Below are positions 10,588-20,269 of a stretch of DNA of 64,000 bases, piece after piece. The notes below the pieces were generated by a model. The model had not been told where the DNA came from and made no database searches. It saw only the letters and a list, made by a program, of their open reading frames with translations. The DNA comes from SAR202 cluster bacterium bin87 (GTDB lineage Bacteria > Chloroflexota > Dehalococcoidia > Lucifugimonadales > UBA3495), in NCBI GenBank assembly GCA_002238825.1, contig MPNC01000007.1:1-64000 (forward strand), written 5' to 3'. Position 1 is the first letter of the stretch, and every line of letters begins with the position of its first letter. Made by a program: the position numbers and the translations under genes.

Positions 10588-10721
10588 CCACGCGTGTCCG
10601 GTTAGTCATCTCGAGGAGCGCAGCGACGTGGCGATCTCGTTGCCAGAGCAGCGACCGTTACCCCGAGGAGATTGCCACGCTGCGCTCGCAACGACCGTTG
10701 GGGAAAATAGGCACGCCTGTG
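10588..10721. repeat. Palindromic element, core A with outer repeat 1
   Basis: The left arm CCACGCGTGTCCGGTTAGTC runs into TCGAGGAGCGCAGCGACGTG; the right arm is CACGCTGCGCTCGCAACGAC with the outer part TAGGCACGCCTGTG. It is imperfect at both ends. It lies directly upstream of the promoter for the methylcrotonyl-CoA carboxylase genes. Confidence 0.7.
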
Positions 10722-10734
10722 ACATCCGGCGGTT

Positions 10735-10763
10735 CTGACAGGCTAACCAGGTACGCATATAAT
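10735..10763 (+). promoter_or_regulatory. Sigma-70-type promoter of the carboxylase locus
   Basis: A -35 hexamer CTGACA (10735-10740) and a perfect -10 TATAAT (10758-10763) are separated by exactly 17 bp. Transcription would start near 10770, about 44 bases before the chosen ATG at 10814, and would avoid the upstream TTG-initiated extension being mostly leader. This is among the best promoters visible in the window. Confidence 0.65.
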
Positions 10764-10813
10764 GGGGTATACATTTGGCGACCCAGTCTCTGCGATCCTC
10801 GCGTGAAGTCAGC

Positions 10814-12421
10814 ATGGAAGTAATCGGCTCCAACATCCGCACCGGCGACCGGGATTTCGCGGACAACCAGGCCCGCATGGAAGCCCTGGTCCGCGACCTG
10901 AAAGACCGGTTGACCCAGGTGCGCGCCGGCGGCGGCCAACGGGCGGTTGACCTCCACCGCAGCCGCGGCAAGCTGCTGGCCAGGGAGCGGATCGACGCAC
11001 TGGTGGACCCCAACACACCCTTCCTGGAACTCAGCCCTCTGGCGGCCTGGGAAATGTACGACGGTGAAGAAGCATCCGCCGGGATCGTGACCGGCGTGGG
11101 CGTCGTCCAGGGCAAGGAAGTGGTGATCCTGGCCAACGATGCCACGGTCAAGGGCGGCACCTACTACCCGATAACCGTCAAAAAGCACCTGCGCGCCCAG
11201 GAGATCGCGCTGGAAAACCACCTGCCCTGCATCTACCTCGTCGATTCCGGAGGAGCGTTCCTGCCGTTGCAGGCGGAAGTCTTCCCCGACCGCGACCACT
11301 TCGGGCGAATCTTCTACAACCAGGCCCAGATGTCGGCCCTGGGCATTCCCCAGGTGGCAGTGGTCATGGGGTCGTGCACCGCCGGCGGCGCGTACATCCC
11401 CGCCATGAGCGACGAGGTGGTGATGGTGCGTCAGCAGGGCACCATCTTTCTCGGCGGGCCGCCGCTGGTCCGCGCCGCCACTGGCGAGGAAGTTGACCCG
11501 GAGACCCTGGGCGGCGCCGAAGTGCATACCCGCGTGTCCGGCGTGGCCGATCACCAGGCCGCGGACGACGAGGACGCACTGGCCATCACCCGGGACATCG
11601 TCGAAAATTTCGTGCGCCGGCGCGACCTGCCGTTTGAAGTCACCGCCCCCGAGGCTCCGGCCCACGACCCGGCAGATCTCTACGGCATCGTGTCTCCGGA
11701 CAACCGGCGCCAGTACGATGTCCGCGAGGTGATCGCTCGCATCGTGGACGGCAGCCGGTTCCATGAGTTCAAGGGGAGCTACGGGGAAACCCTGGTCTGC
11801 GGCTTCGCTCGCATCTGGGGGTATCCGGTGGGCGTGGTCGCCAACAACGGCGTCCTGTTCTCCGAAAGTGCGCTGAAGGGCACTCACTTCATCGAACTGT
11901 GCAGCCAGCGCGGAATACCGCTGTTGTTCCTGCAGAACATCACCGGCTTCATGGTGGGCAGTCAGTACGAGGCCGGCGGCATCGCGAAGGACGGCGCCAA
12001 AATGGTGATGGCGGTTTCCAATGCTGCCGTGCCCAAGTTCACCGTGATCATCGGCAGTTCCTTCGGGGCCGGCAACTACGGCATGTGCGGCCGCGCCTAT
12101 CAGCCCCGTCTCCTGTGGACGTGGCCCAACTCCCGCATATCCGTGATGGGCGGACAACAGGCCGCCGAGGTGCTGGCCACCATCAGGCTCCAGCAACTGG
12201 AGCGGCAGGGCCGCACCCTGGAACAGGAGGAGCGCGATGAGCTCCAGCGCCCCATCCTGCAGAAGTACGAAGAAGAGGGCGACCCTTATTACAGCACCGC
12301 CCGCCTGTGGGACGACGGCATCATCGACCCGGTGGACACACGCACCGTGGTCGGTCTGGGAATCGCCGCGTCCATCAACGCCCCATTCCCGGAGCAGAAA
12401 CGGGGCGTATTCCGGATGTGA
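10814..12421 (+). CDS. mccB: Methylcrotonyl-CoA carboxylase, carboxyltransferase (beta) subunit
   Basis: The 535-residue protein is an acyl-CoA carboxyltransferase that moves CO2 from carboxybiotin to 3-methylcrotonyl-CoA in leucine degradation. It has both crotonase-like halves. [22 protein letters not shown] is the block that distinguishes MCC-beta (and geranyl-CoA carboxylase) from propionyl-CoA carboxylase; [16 protein letters not shown] and [18 protein letters not shown] form the acyl-CoA and carboxybiotin oxyanion sites. The ATG at 10814 gives the usual MCC-beta N-terminus and length; a TTG at 10775 in the same frame would add 13 residues but lies almost on the predicted transcription start. 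The biotin carboxylase and carrier genes follow downstream. Confidence 0.92.
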   Translation: MEVIGSNIRTGDRDFADNQARMEALVRDLKDRLTQVRAGGGQRAVDLHRSRGKLLARERIDALVDPNTPFLELSPLAAWEMYDGEEASAGIVTGVGVVQGKEVVILANDATVKGGTYYPITVKKHLRAQEIALENHLPCIYLVDSGGAFLPLQAEVFPDRDHFGRIFYNQAQMSALGIPQVAVVMGSCTAGGAYIPAMSDEVVMVRQQGTIFLGGPPLVRAATGEEVDPETLGGAEVHTRVSGVADHQAADDEDALAITRDIVENFVRRRDLPFEVTAPEAPAHDPADLYGIVSPDNRRQYDVREVIARIVDGSRFHEFKGSYGETLVCGFARIWGYPVGVVANNGVLFSESALKGTHFIELCSQRGIPLLFLQNITGFMVGSQYEAGGIAKDGAKMVMAVSNAAVPKFTVIIGSSFGAGNYGMCGRAYQPRLLWTWPNSRISVMGGQQAAEVLATIRLQQLERQGRTLEQEERDELQRPILQKYEEEGDPYYSTARLWDDGIIDPVDTRTVVGLGIAASINAPFPEQKRGVFRM

Positions 12422-12478
12422 AGCCCTACTGCTCCCGCACGGGCGGCAAGCGCAGTCCGGCGGCTGGAGAGAAAGCCC

Positions 12479-13663
12479 ATGCAGTTGATGACGTGGCAGC
12501 GGTTTCTGGTATTAGTGTTGGCTGCCCTGACGGTCTTGACAACCCTGGCTTGCGGCAGCAGCGATGACGTTCAGCAGGGCGCCCCGTTTCGGATTGGCGT
12601 TATGGAATCCCTGACCGGGGTCGGTGAGACCTACGGCACGGTAGCCAGCCAGGCCAAGCAGATGGCCGCAGACGAAATCAACGCCGGCGGCGGCATCAAC
12701 GGGCGTCGGTTGGAACTGGTGGTCGAAGACTCCCAGTGCAGCGCCCAGGGGGCGGTCGTGGCATACAACAAGCTGACCGACGTAGACGGCGTGAAAATCA
12801 TCCTGGGCACCTCGTGCAGCAGCGCGATGCTCGGCGCGGCTCCGTTGGCCGAAGCCGACGGGGTTGTCCTCTTTTCGGGACTGGCCAGCAACCCCGACAT
12901 CGCCAACGCCGGCGACTACATCTTCAGAACCCAGATCAGCGACGTACAGGTGGGCATCGACACCGGCAACCAGTTGTGGGCCGACGGCATACGCCGGCTC
13001 GCCACCATCACCGAATCCACCGACTACGCCGAGGGCGTCCGGCGAACCTCGGTAGCCCAGTTCGAGAAACACGGAGGCGAGGTCGTGGCCGAGGAGTATT
13101 ACGCGTCCGACGTTACCGATTATCGGACCCAGCTCAGCAAGCTGTTCGATGCCGATCCGGATGCGCTGCACCTGGCTCCCCAATCCGAGTTCGCGGCCGG
13201 CACCATCGTCAAACAGGCGCGTGAGCTGGGATATGTCGGCCCCATCTACGCTGAGACTATCTCAGTTGGCACCACCGCCCTGGAAATCGCCGGCGCCGCC
13301 GCCACCGGCATGAAGGCCATCACGGCCGACCTGGACCCAGACAACGCGAAAGCGCAGGAGGTCCTGGCGAACTTCCGGGAACGATACGATTACATCACCC
13401 TGCCCTGGCACCTGGGCTCGGCATACGACAATGTGTACATCGCCGGGGAGTGTCTTAAAAAGACCGACGACGATCAGGATGCGGACGGCTTCCGCGACTG
13501 CATGTATGGCATCAACTGGAGCGGGGCCATCGGCGAAAACTACAGTTTCGACTCCGATGGGGAAGTGGTTGGTCTGTCGAGGCTGGTGGTGGAAGTTTTA
13601 CCCGTTGACGAACGGGACGCTGACCGGAAATACCGCGTGCTCGGGCCCGCGCCAACGCAGTAG
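12479..13663 (+). CDS. Branched-chain amino-acid type ABC substrate-binding lipoprotein (LivK-like)
   Basis: The 394-residue protein begins with a basic and hydrophobic signal ending LTTLACGSSDD, a lipobox-like cleavage site at Cys25, so it is probably lipid-anchored outside the membrane. The rest is a type I periplasmic binding protein (Peripla_BP_6): FRIGVMESLTGVGETYG, AADEINAGGGINGRRLELVVED and SCSSAMLGAAP are characteristic. Family members bind leucine/isoleucine/valine, amides or aromatic acids. No LivHMGF permease or ATPase genes are near; it sits between the two carboxylase subunit genes, so leucine or a related branched acid is the plausible ligand, but that is inference. GGAGAG precedes the ATG. 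Confidence 0.87.
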   Translation: MQLMTWQRFLVLVLAALTVLTTLACGSSDDVQQGAPFRIGVMESLTGVGETYGTVASQAKQMAADEINAGGGINGRRLELVVEDSQCSAQGAVVAYNKLTDVDGVKIILGTSCSSAMLGAAPLAEADGVVLFSGLASNPDIANAGDYIFRTQISDVQVGIDTGNQLWADGIRRLATITESTDYAEGVRRTSVAQFEKHGGEVVAEEYYASDVTDYRTQLSKLFDADPDALHLAPQSEFAAGTIVKQARELGYVGPIYAETISVGTTALEIAGAAATGMKAITADLDPDNAKAQEVLANFRERYDYITLPWHLGSAYDNVYIAGECLKKTDDDQDADGFRDCMYGINWSGAIGENYSFDSDGEVVGLSRLVVEVLPVDERDADRKYRVLGPAPTQ

Positions 13664-13775
13664 GACCAGGTTGATTTGAACTCGCTTCTGCCCCTGGGGG
13701 ACGTCGCATGTCGCGCTCGATCACTATATTTCAACGACTAACAGGCCTAACTCGGGACCGCTCCGGTATTCGCTG

Positions 13776-15278
13776 ATGTTCTCTAAAGTTCTCGTAGCCA
13801 ACCGGGGCGAAATTGCGGCCCGCATCAATCAGACCCTCCGCGCCATGGGGATTGCACCCGTGGCGGTGTATTCCGAGGCCGACGCCGGCAGTCCGCACGT
13901 GACGACGGTGGATCAGGCGGTGTCCCTGCCGGGCAATACCGCTGAAGAGACCTACCTGAACATCGACCGTCTTGTCCAGGCCGCCTTAGACTGCGGCGCC
14001 GACGCCATACACCCTGGCTACGGCTTCCTTTCAGAAAATCCGGCTTTCGCCCGTGCCTGCCGCGAGGCACAGATTACTTTCATAGGTCCGACTCCCGAGA
14101 GCATGGAAGCCCTGGGAGATAAGCTGCACTCCAAAGAAATCGCCATGGCCGCCGGAGTGTCGGTAGTTCCCAGTTCCCCTGAGTGTCTCCCGGGAAACGC
14201 CGCAGCCGCAGAATTCGTGAGGCGATGGGGTTTTCCGCTGATGGTCAAGGCCGCCGCCGGCGGGGGCGGGCGCGGCATGCGCGTCGTGAGCGCGCCGCAG
14301 GGGTTGGACGCGGACATGGAGGCGGCCAGCCGCGAGGCCCGAGCGGCATTCGGCGATGGCCGCGTGTTCCTGGAGCGCTACGTTTCCAACCCTCGCCACG
14401 TGGAAATACAGGTGCTGGCCGACGGCAACGGCCACACCATCCACCTGGGCGAGCGGGAATGCAGTATCCAGCGCCGCCACCAGAAGATAATCGAGGAGAC
14501 TCCGTCGCCGGCGCTGACGCCCGAACTGCGCCGGCGCATGGGCGAAGCCGCCGTCGCCGTGGCCCGCGAGGCCGGGTACGTCAACGCGGGGACCGTCGAG
14601 TTCCTGCTGGACTCTCGCACCAACGAGTTCTACTTCCTGGAAATGAACGCCCGTCTCCAAGTGGAGCACCCGGTCACCGAGGCGGTGCTCGGTCTGGACA
14701 TGGTGGAGTGGCAGGTACGCATCGCCGCCGGGGAGTCCCTTACCCTGCAGCAGGAGGACATTCAGCCCCGCGGCCATGCGGTTGAGTGCCGCATCTACGC
14801 CGAAGACCCTTACCACGACTTCGTTCCGTCCACCGGCCCGCTCCTGCGCTGGCGTCCTCCCAGCGGCCCGGGGCTCCGGCTGGACAGCGGAGTGGACGAA
14901 GGGCAGGAGGTGTCGATTTACTATGACCCCATGCTGGCCAAGCTGATCGCCTGGGCGCCGGACCGGGAATCGAGCCTGCGCCGGATGGACGTGGCACTGT
15001 CCCAGTTCCTGGTCCTGGGCGTGATCACCAACATCCCCCTGTTGCGGTCAATCATGGGACACGCTCAGTTCCAGAGGGGCGAATACGACACCGGCTTTTT
15101 GGAGTGGAACCCCACAGTTACGCGGCCCTCCATTACCGACGAGCAACGGACAATGACGCGAGCCCTTGCGGCCTGGGCGTCCAGCCAGCCGGTTGGCCCG
15201 GTGTCTCCCACCGCCCCGACTGATGCGCTGCCCAGCGCCAACCCCTGGCAAACCGCCGGGCAGCGAAGGCTACCATGA
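13776..15278 (+). CDS. mccA: Biotin carboxylase subunit of an acyl-CoA carboxylase (MCC-alpha N-terminal part)
   Basis: The 500-residue protein is a biotin carboxylase: FSKVLVANRGEIAARI at the start, the Gly-rich ATP-grasp loop AAAGGGGRGMR, HIHLGERECSIQRRHQKIIE-type HCO3-/ATP site and EMNARLQVEHPVTE. It carboxylates biotin using ATP and bicarbonate. Classical MCC-alpha is a single ~660-residue chain; here the frame ends just after NPWQTAGQRRLP, the segment that opens the BT domain in fused proteins, and the remainder is in the next gene, whose ATG overlaps this stop (ATGA). The split is probably a real gene fission with translational coupling, although a frameshift cannot be excluded. Confidence 0.9.
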   Translation: MFSKVLVANRGEIAARINQTLRAMGIAPVAVYSEADAGSPHVTTVDQAVSLPGNTAEETYLNIDRLVQAALDCGADAIHPGYGFLSENPAFARACREAQITFIGPTPESMEALGDKLHSKEIAMAAGVSVVPSSPECLPGNAAAAEFVRRWGFPLMVKAAAGGGGRGMRVVSAPQGLDADMEAASREARAAFGDGRVFLERYVSNPRHVEIQVLADGNGHTIHLGERECSIQRRHQKIIEETPSPALTPELRRRMGEAAVAVAREAGYVNAGTVEFLLDSRTNEFYFLEMNARLQVEHPVTEAVLGLDMVEWQVRIAAGESLTLQQEDIQPRGHAVECRIYAEDPYHDFVPSTGPLLRWRPPSGPGLRLDSGVDEGQEVSIYYDPMLAKLIAWAPDRESSLRRMDVALSQFLVLGVITNIPLLRSIMGHAQFQRGEYDTGFLEWNPTVTRPSITDEQRTMTRALAAWASSQPVGPVSPTAPTDALPSANPWQTAGQRRLP

Positions 15279-15832
15279 CCCAGAGCCAGGGCCAGCTGCG
15301 CGAAACTTACCCTGCGGAGGGCGAAGTCTTTCGCTACCGCACGGAAGATCAGGATGGCTTGTTCGCCTTTAGCCTGGAGGGCGATGGGGCTACCGGTTTG
15401 GACGCCGCCACCACTCTGAGCATCGAGACCCGGCAGATCGGAGAAGGATTGTGCCGCACTGAGTCCGGTCGGACGCATCACTTCGCCTGGGCATGGGTCG
15501 GCTCCGAACTGCACCTGTGGCTGGACGGCTCTCTGTGGGTGTTCCAACGGGCGGAAACCCGACGACGCGGCGCCGGCACGACCACGGACGCGTCCGGCGA
15601 TATCCTCGCTCCCATGCCCGGCGCGGTGCTGGAGGTACTGGTCGCCGAGGGAGACCGCGTGGAGCGCAACCAGACCGTGGTGCTGATGGAGTCCATGAAG
15701 ATGGAGTTGGTGATCACCGCGCCGCGCGACGGTGTTGTACGCCGCGTGTCTGTCGAGCCGGGCCAGCAGGTGGACCGGGGCATGCGCCTGCTGGAACTGG
15801 GTTCCGAGGGCGATTCCGAAAACGGTAGCTAA
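15275..15832 (+). CDS. Biotin carboxyl carrier protein with BT-like domain (MCC-alpha C-terminal part)
   Basis: The 185-residue protein has an N-terminal beta-rich region (about 10-95) corresponding to the BT domain of fused MCC-alpha and a C-terminal biotinyl domain (about 108-178). The biotinylation motif is ESMKME with Lys142. The Pro-rich linker is replaced by RRRGAGTTTDASG. It carries the biotin between the carboxylase (preceding gene) and the carboxyltransferase at 10814. The ATG lies in a 4-base overlap with the preceding stop. Reading frame relative to the upstream gene is shifted by one, consistent with either gene fission or an ancestral frameshift fixed by the new ATG. Confidence 0.88.
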   Translation: MTQSQGQLRETYPAEGEVFRYRTEDQDGLFAFSLEGDGATGLDAATTLSIETRQIGEGLCRTESGRTHHFAWAWVGSELHLWLDGSLWVFQRAETRRRGAGTTTDASGDILAPMPGAVLEVLVAEGDRVERNQTVVLMESMKMELVITAPRDGVVRRVSVEPGQQVDRGMRLLELGSEGDSENGS

Positions 15833-15853
15833 CTCACCGTGCCCGTTGCCATG

Positions 15854-15990
15854 CTGACGCGTATCCAATTTGTCATCGCGAGGAGCGCAGCGACAGGGTG
15901 ATCTCGTTGCCGACAGAAACGCGGTTACCCCGACGAGATTGCCGCGTTGCGCTCGCAATGACGGTTCGGGCGAAACAGGGTACGCGTCAG
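15854..15990. repeat. Palindromic element, core A with outer repeat 1
   Basis: The outer arms CTGACGCGTATCCAATTTG and AACAGGGTACGCGTCAG bracket the core GTCATCGCGAGGAGCGCAGC to TTGCGCTCGCAATGAC. Length is 137 bp, the same as the copy at 3886. It separates the biotin carrier gene from the aminotransferase. Confidence 0.8.
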
Positions 15991-16099
15991 CGCCGCACCG
16001 CCGTCGACGCCCGGCGGTGGCGGTGTTAGGATGCTGGCGACCGCTTCGGCCTCATTGCGACGGAGCCAGGGCGTCCCAACTGAATCGGAGGATCAACTC

Positions 16100-17305
16100 A
16101 TGCCAGGGAACGGTTTAGACTATTCCGCGCTATTCAACCGGGAGTTGCCTCCCCCGGCCGGCTCATGGGAAGGTCACCCCCGGTACAACTTCATCGGCGG
16201 TCACAGCGATCCTGACATGGTGCCCACGGAAGGATTTATCGAGTCGGCCGAGAGGGTGTTCCGCGGCGACCCCCGGAACATCTCCATGTACAACTTCTCC
16301 GGCGGACCGCAGGGCATCCTCCCGTTGCGGGAGTTCCTGGTCGAAAAGCTGGGTCAGCATCGTGGCATCAATACGACCATTGACGACGTGCTGATCACGT
16401 CCGGCTCCGGTCAGGCCATCGAGCTCATCAACGAAATCCTGCTGGAGGAGGGCGACACGGCAATCGTCGAGGCGTTCAGTTTCTCCGGGGCCCTGGGCAA
16501 TCTGCGGCGCCGGAAGGTCAACATCGTAGGCATCGACGTGGACCAGGACGGCATGCGGATGGATCACCTGGCCCGGGCCCTGGAAGACCTGCGCAACCGT
16601 GGCGTGCGTCCCAAGTACATCTATACGATCCCGACGTTGCAGAACCCCACCGGCACCGTTTTGACCATGGAGCGCCGCTACCAGATGCTGGAACTGAGCG
16701 AGGAGTACGGCGTGCCCATTTTCGAGGATGAGTGCTACGCCGACCTCATATTTGAGGGCGAGTACGAGAACGCGATCCGGTCGCTGGACGACAGCAACCG
16801 CGTGCTGCACATCGGCTCATTCTCAAAGACGCTGGGCCCCGGCACTCGCCTCGGGTATGTCGTGGCTCCTTGGGATGTGATGAGCCGCCTGCTGTCTCGC
16901 AAGAATGACGCCGGCACCGGCGTCATGGACCAGATGATCGTGGGGGATTACTTCATCCACCACTACGAGGACCATATCCTGGAGGTCCGGTCGGCATTGC
17001 AGCGCAAGTGCGACGTGCTGGGCAGCGCGCTGCGCGAGTCCTTCGGGCCCAGTGTCGAATTCGAAGTGCCCCGGGGCGGCATGTACCTGTGGGTCAAACT
17101 CCCGGATGGCGTCGATTCCCGAGACTTGAACGCCCCCGCGCTCCGGGAAGGCATCGCGTTCAACCCCGGGCCGGACTGGTCCGCGGACCCCGATGCGGCG
17201 GCCGGCTACATCCGGCTCTGCTTCGCCCTGCCGTCCGAGGCAGAAATTCGCGAAGGCGTGGAAATGCTGGCCGACGTGTTCCGCCGAGAGGGCGCCGTGC
17301 CCTGA
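16100..17305 (+). CDS. PLP-dependent aminotransferase, fold type I (2-aminoadipate/MocR-like catalytic domain)
   Basis: The ATG at 16100 follows CGGAGG with 8-base spacing; the frame extends further upstream but without a better start. The 401-residue protein shows YNFSGGPQGILPLREFL, TSGSGQAIELI, IPTLQNPTGT and the PLP-lysine segment IGSFSKTLGPGTRLGYVVAP. It resembles the aminotransferase half of MocR proteins and stand-alone 2-aminoadipate or branched-chain aminotransferases, without the GntR DNA-binding domain. Substrate is not certain; placement next to leucine-catabolic MCC genes makes a branched-chain or adipate amino acid plausible. Cytosolic homodimer. Confidence 0.87.
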   Translation: MPGNGLDYSALFNRELPPPAGSWEGHPRYNFIGGHSDPDMVPTEGFIESAERVFRGDPRNISMYNFSGGPQGILPLREFLVEKLGQHRGINTTIDDVLITSGSGQAIELINEILLEEGDTAIVEAFSFSGALGNLRRRKVNIVGIDVDQDGMRMDHLARALEDLRNRGVRPKYIYTIPTLQNPTGTVLTMERRYQMLELSEEYGVPIFEDECYADLIFEGEYENAIRSLDDSNRVLHIGSFSKTLGPGTRLGYVVAPWDVMSRLLSRKNDAGTGVMDQMIVGDYFIHHYEDHILEVRSALQRKCDVLGSALRESFGPSVEFEVPRGGMYLWVKLPDGVDSRDLNAPALREGIAFNPGPDWSADPDAAAGYIRLCFALPSEAEIREGVEMLADVFRREGAVP

Positions 17306-17363
17306 TCTGCGGCTCGGTCACTGATCGACCCGTCAGCGAATTCGCTGGTCGCTACCAAGGAAA

Positions 17364-18176
17364 CTACAGTCTCGCGTCGACCTCGTTGACGAACCGGAGC
17401 GTCCGGTCCGCCAGGGCGTCGGGTATCTCCACCTTCATGTTGTGACCCACGCCCTCGATGAGCTCGAGTTGCGCATCGGGCATCTGCTCCGCCATCAAAT
17501 GCTGGATCTCTACCGGCGTGATGTCGTCGTGTGACGCGCCCAGGATCAGCGTGGGAACGGCGATATCCGGCAGGAGCGGGGTGAGGTCCGCCGCCAACAG
17601 GCAGCCCTGCAGCGCGATCACCTCCGACGCAGCGGTCTTGCTGCCTTCATCCGCGTACCACTGCACCACCTCGTCGGGCGTGTCGGGACCGAACCTCTTG
17701 TCGGTATCGGCCAGCAGCCAGGCTCGCGTCCCCTGCTGTTCGAGGATTCCACGCCAGGGCGCGGCGTCCATGTTGGCGCCCATCTGGGCAAGTTTGGGCG
17801 TGGACGCCACCAACGTCAGACTAAGCAGCCGGTCGGGATGATCGTGGGCGAAGCGCAGGCTGACGATGCCACCCGCCGACGCGCCGACCAGATGCGTTTT
17901 ATCCATCCCCAGTCCGTCCATGACGCGGGCGATATCTCCAGCCAGGTCAGCCAGGTCGAATGGATCTCCAAGGCTCTTGCGCGTGCCGGCGTGGCCACGC
18001 ATGTCGAACCGGACCACCTGGCGATGCCGCGCCAGCGTCGGCACCCAGGGTCGCCACCGGTGCAGATTCCCGCCGGCGGCGTGGTGGAGCATGATCGGAT
18101 GGTCCTGACGCCAGGGGTCCGAAAAATCGTCCACGTGATAGTGAAACTGGTCACCGTTCAAATCGAGGATCGGCAT
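17364..18176 (-). CDS. Alpha/beta hydrolase
   Basis: The ATG at 18176 with GGAGGA directly upstream defines a 270-residue protein; the longer frame lacks support. It has the nucleophile elbow GASAGG (Ser in G-x-S-x-G), an oxyanion HHAAGGNLHRW region, an acid region LGASHDDITP and the catalytic His in VGHNMK. This is the architecture of 3-oxoadipate enol-lactonase and related esterases. No signal peptide. The gene overlaps nothing and is convergent with the aminotransferase; it is divergent from the amidohydrolase at 18566 with a palindromic repeat between them. The natural substrate is unknown. Confidence 0.85.
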   Translation of the reverse strand: MPILDLNGDQFHYHVDDFSDPWRQDHPIMLHHAAGGNLHRWRPWVPTLARHRQVVRFDMRGHAGTRKSLGDPFDLADLAGDIARVMDGLGMDKTHLVGASAGGIVSLRFAHDHPDRLLSLTLVASTPKLAQMGANMDAAPWRGILEQQGTRAWLLADTDKRFGPDTPDEVVQWYADEGSKTAASEVIALQGCLLAADLTPLLPDIAVPTLILGASHDDITPVEIQHLMAEQMPDAQLELIEGVGHNMKVEIPDALADRTLRFVNEVDARL

Positions 18177-18299
18177 TGCTCCTCCGCGTGATATTCGATG
18201 TACTCGCGTCTCTGGCCTACGTTTCCCGCGCAAGCACGGCGGCCGGCGCTGGGGACAAGCATATTCTAAGCGACGATCGTGGACATGACCCTCCGCCCG

Positions 18300-18442
18300 A
18301 GGCGTACCCATTTTCGGCAAACCTGTCATTGAAAGGCGGGAAGCGACGCGGCAATCCCGTTGGCGTAGCGATCGCTCCGGCCCCCACGAGATTGCCGCGC
18401 TGCGCTCGCAATGACGGTTCGGTTCAAACCGGGCACGCGTTA
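18300..18442. repeat. Palindromic element, core A with outer repeat 1
   Basis: The left arm AGGCGTACCCATTTTC precedes a degenerate core half (GTCATTGAAAGGCGGGAAGC); the right core half GCCGCGCTGCGCTCGCAATGAC is intact (shown in part) and the right outer arm is AACCGGGCACGCGTTAGG. The asymmetry in decay suggests an old copy. It fills the 389-bp gap between the divergent hydrolase and amidohydrolase genes. Confidence 0.7.
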
Positions 18443-18565
18443 GGACCCTTCGCAGAAGTATCGCGGAATGGTGTCCCCTCCCGCCATCGCCGGGGGTGTG
18501 TAGAATGCGGCCAGAGACATTCCTACTTGGGCCAGCATTGCGCGAGGCATTCGCGAGGAGGGGGC

Positions 18566-20116
18566 ATGGCGCTATCTCTGATACGGGGCAAGCACGTCGT
18601 CTGCAAGGTCACCGGCCCCGACTCGGCCAATGTGGTCGCCGACGGGGCGGTGCTGCAACGCGACGGAGTCATCGAAGCGGTCGGCGACTACCGGGAACTC
18701 AGCCGCCAGCACCCTGACGCCGAGGTCATCGGCACGGGCAACCATATCGTCATGCCCGGCATGGTTAACGACCACTTCCACGTCGGCCTCACTCCGTTCC
18801 AGATGGGCGCGCCGGACCTACCGCTGGAAATGTGGAGCCTGCACCGCATCGGAGTTCGGGCCATTGACCCCTACCTCGACCAGCTTTACGGCGCGGTCCA
18901 GATGATCGAGACCGGCACCACCACCGTGCAGGCGATCCACTCGACCCCGCGCGGAACCGGCCCGGTGAGCATGGAGATCGCGGACAAAGTCGTGGGCGCG
19001 TACCAAACCTCCGGGATGCGGGTTTCTTACGCCCCGTCCGTGGTGGACCAGAATTCAATGGTTGCCGGCCCGGGCGGCGGCGAAGCCGACTTCGCCGCGC
19101 AGATGCCTCCCGAACTGGCCGAAAGGTACCTATCCTTCATGGCGGCCGGCTACCGGCCCGTGGCTGAGATCATGCCCGTGCTGGAGGAGATCTGCCGGAA
19201 ATACGGCGACAACCAGCACGAACGCGTGCAGGTCACGATGGCTCCGAGCAACGTGCATCGCTGCTCCGACGAGTTGCTCATGGCCATCAAGGACCTGGCT
19301 GGACGCCACGGCACCGGCATTCACATCCACCTGCAAGAGACCGTTTACCAGAAGCTGTACGGCCACACCGCCTACGGCAAAACGCCGCTCCAGCACCTCC
19401 ACGAGATAGGGTTTCTGGGGCCGGAAGTGGTATGCGGCCACAGCGTCTGGGCCACCGAGGAAGACCTCAGCATCATGGCGGCCACCGGAACCAACATCTG
19501 CCACAACGCCAGCTCCAACCTGCGCTTGCAGAGCGGGATCGCGCCGATGGGAAGGATACTGGCAGCCGGCATCAAGGTGGCCATCGGCAGCGACGAGGCC
19601 GGCCTGAACGACGACAAGGACCTGTTCCAGGAGATGCGGCTGGTGCTCAAGCTCCACCGGGTGCCCGGCATCGACCTGGAGCCACCCACGTCCCACCAGG
19701 TGCTGGAGATGGCAACGGCCAATGGGGCTTACGCCAGCTGGTTCGGCGATCGCATCGGCTCCCTGGAGCCGGGGAAGCGAGCGGACATGACGCTGGTGGA
19801 CATGCGGAACATCGAGGAACCCTTCCTGGACCCACGCGTATCGGTGGTGGACGCTCTGGTGCACCGGGCGCGGGGTATCGACGTTGACACGGTGCTGGTG
19901 GACGGTGAGGTGATACTGCGCGACGGGCAGCACACGCGGGTGGACAAAGACGATCTGTTCCGAGAGATCAAGGGCGCGCTGGACCGGCCGCTGACGGCCC
20001 AGGAGGAGGAGCGGCGAGAGTTGGCTTCGCTGGTCGAGCCCCATCTGCGGCGTTTCTACAGCGGCACTATGCCGCAGGATGCCGAGCCGTTCACTGCGTA
20101 CAACGCTCGTTCCTGA
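18566..20116 (+). CDS. Amidohydrolase-superfamily deaminase/hydrolase (TrzA/SsnA-like)
   Basis: The ATG at 18566 follows GAGGAGGGGG, giving 516 residues. Metal ligands of a mononuclear amidohydrolase are visible: HFHVG in place of HxH near residue 73, HIHLQET near 255, GHSVW near 290 and the Asp in GSDEAGLNDDKD. A composite beta-sandwich of N- and C-terminal segments is typical of cytosine/guanine deaminases, chlorotriazine hydrolases and SsnA-like proteins. The substrate is unknown; a role in processing N-heterocycles or guanidino compounds is possible. Transcribed together with the hydrolase at 20270 (about 150-bp gap). Confidence 0.83.
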   Translation: MALSLIRGKHVVCKVTGPDSANVVADGAVLQRDGVIEAVGDYRELSRQHPDAEVIGTGNHIVMPGMVNDHFHVGLTPFQMGAPDLPLEMWSLHRIGVRAIDPYLDQLYGAVQMIETGTTTVQAIHSTPRGTGPVSMEIADKVVGAYQTSGMRVSYAPSVVDQNSMVAGPGGGEADFAAQMPPELAERYLSFMAAGYRPVAEIMPVLEEICRKYGDNQHERVQVTMAPSNVHRCSDELLMAIKDLAGRHGTGIHIHLQETVYQKLYGHTAYGKTPLQHLHEIGFLGPEVVCGHSVWATEEDLSIMAATGTNICHNASSNLRLQSGIAPMGRILAAGIKVAIGSDEAGLNDDKDLFQEMRLVLKLHRVPGIDLEPPTSHQVLEMATANGAYASWFGDRIGSLEPGKRADMTLVDMRNIEEPFLDPRVSVVDALVHRARGIDVDTVLVDGEVILRDGQHTRVDKDDLFREIKGALDRPLTAQEEERRELASLVEPHLRRFYSGTMPQDAEPFTAYNARS

Positions 20117-20269
20117 ATCGCTCCTGCCTGTTGCGATCTCGCTATCCAACCTGCGGGTACCAATTGCGCCCCAGGACGCGTTCACCAGTGCTAATATCAC
20201 CGGCAGAACCAGTTGGCACAATTTGGGGATCCCGTACTCACTCTCGGCTGTCAGCCCACCGGAGGCATC

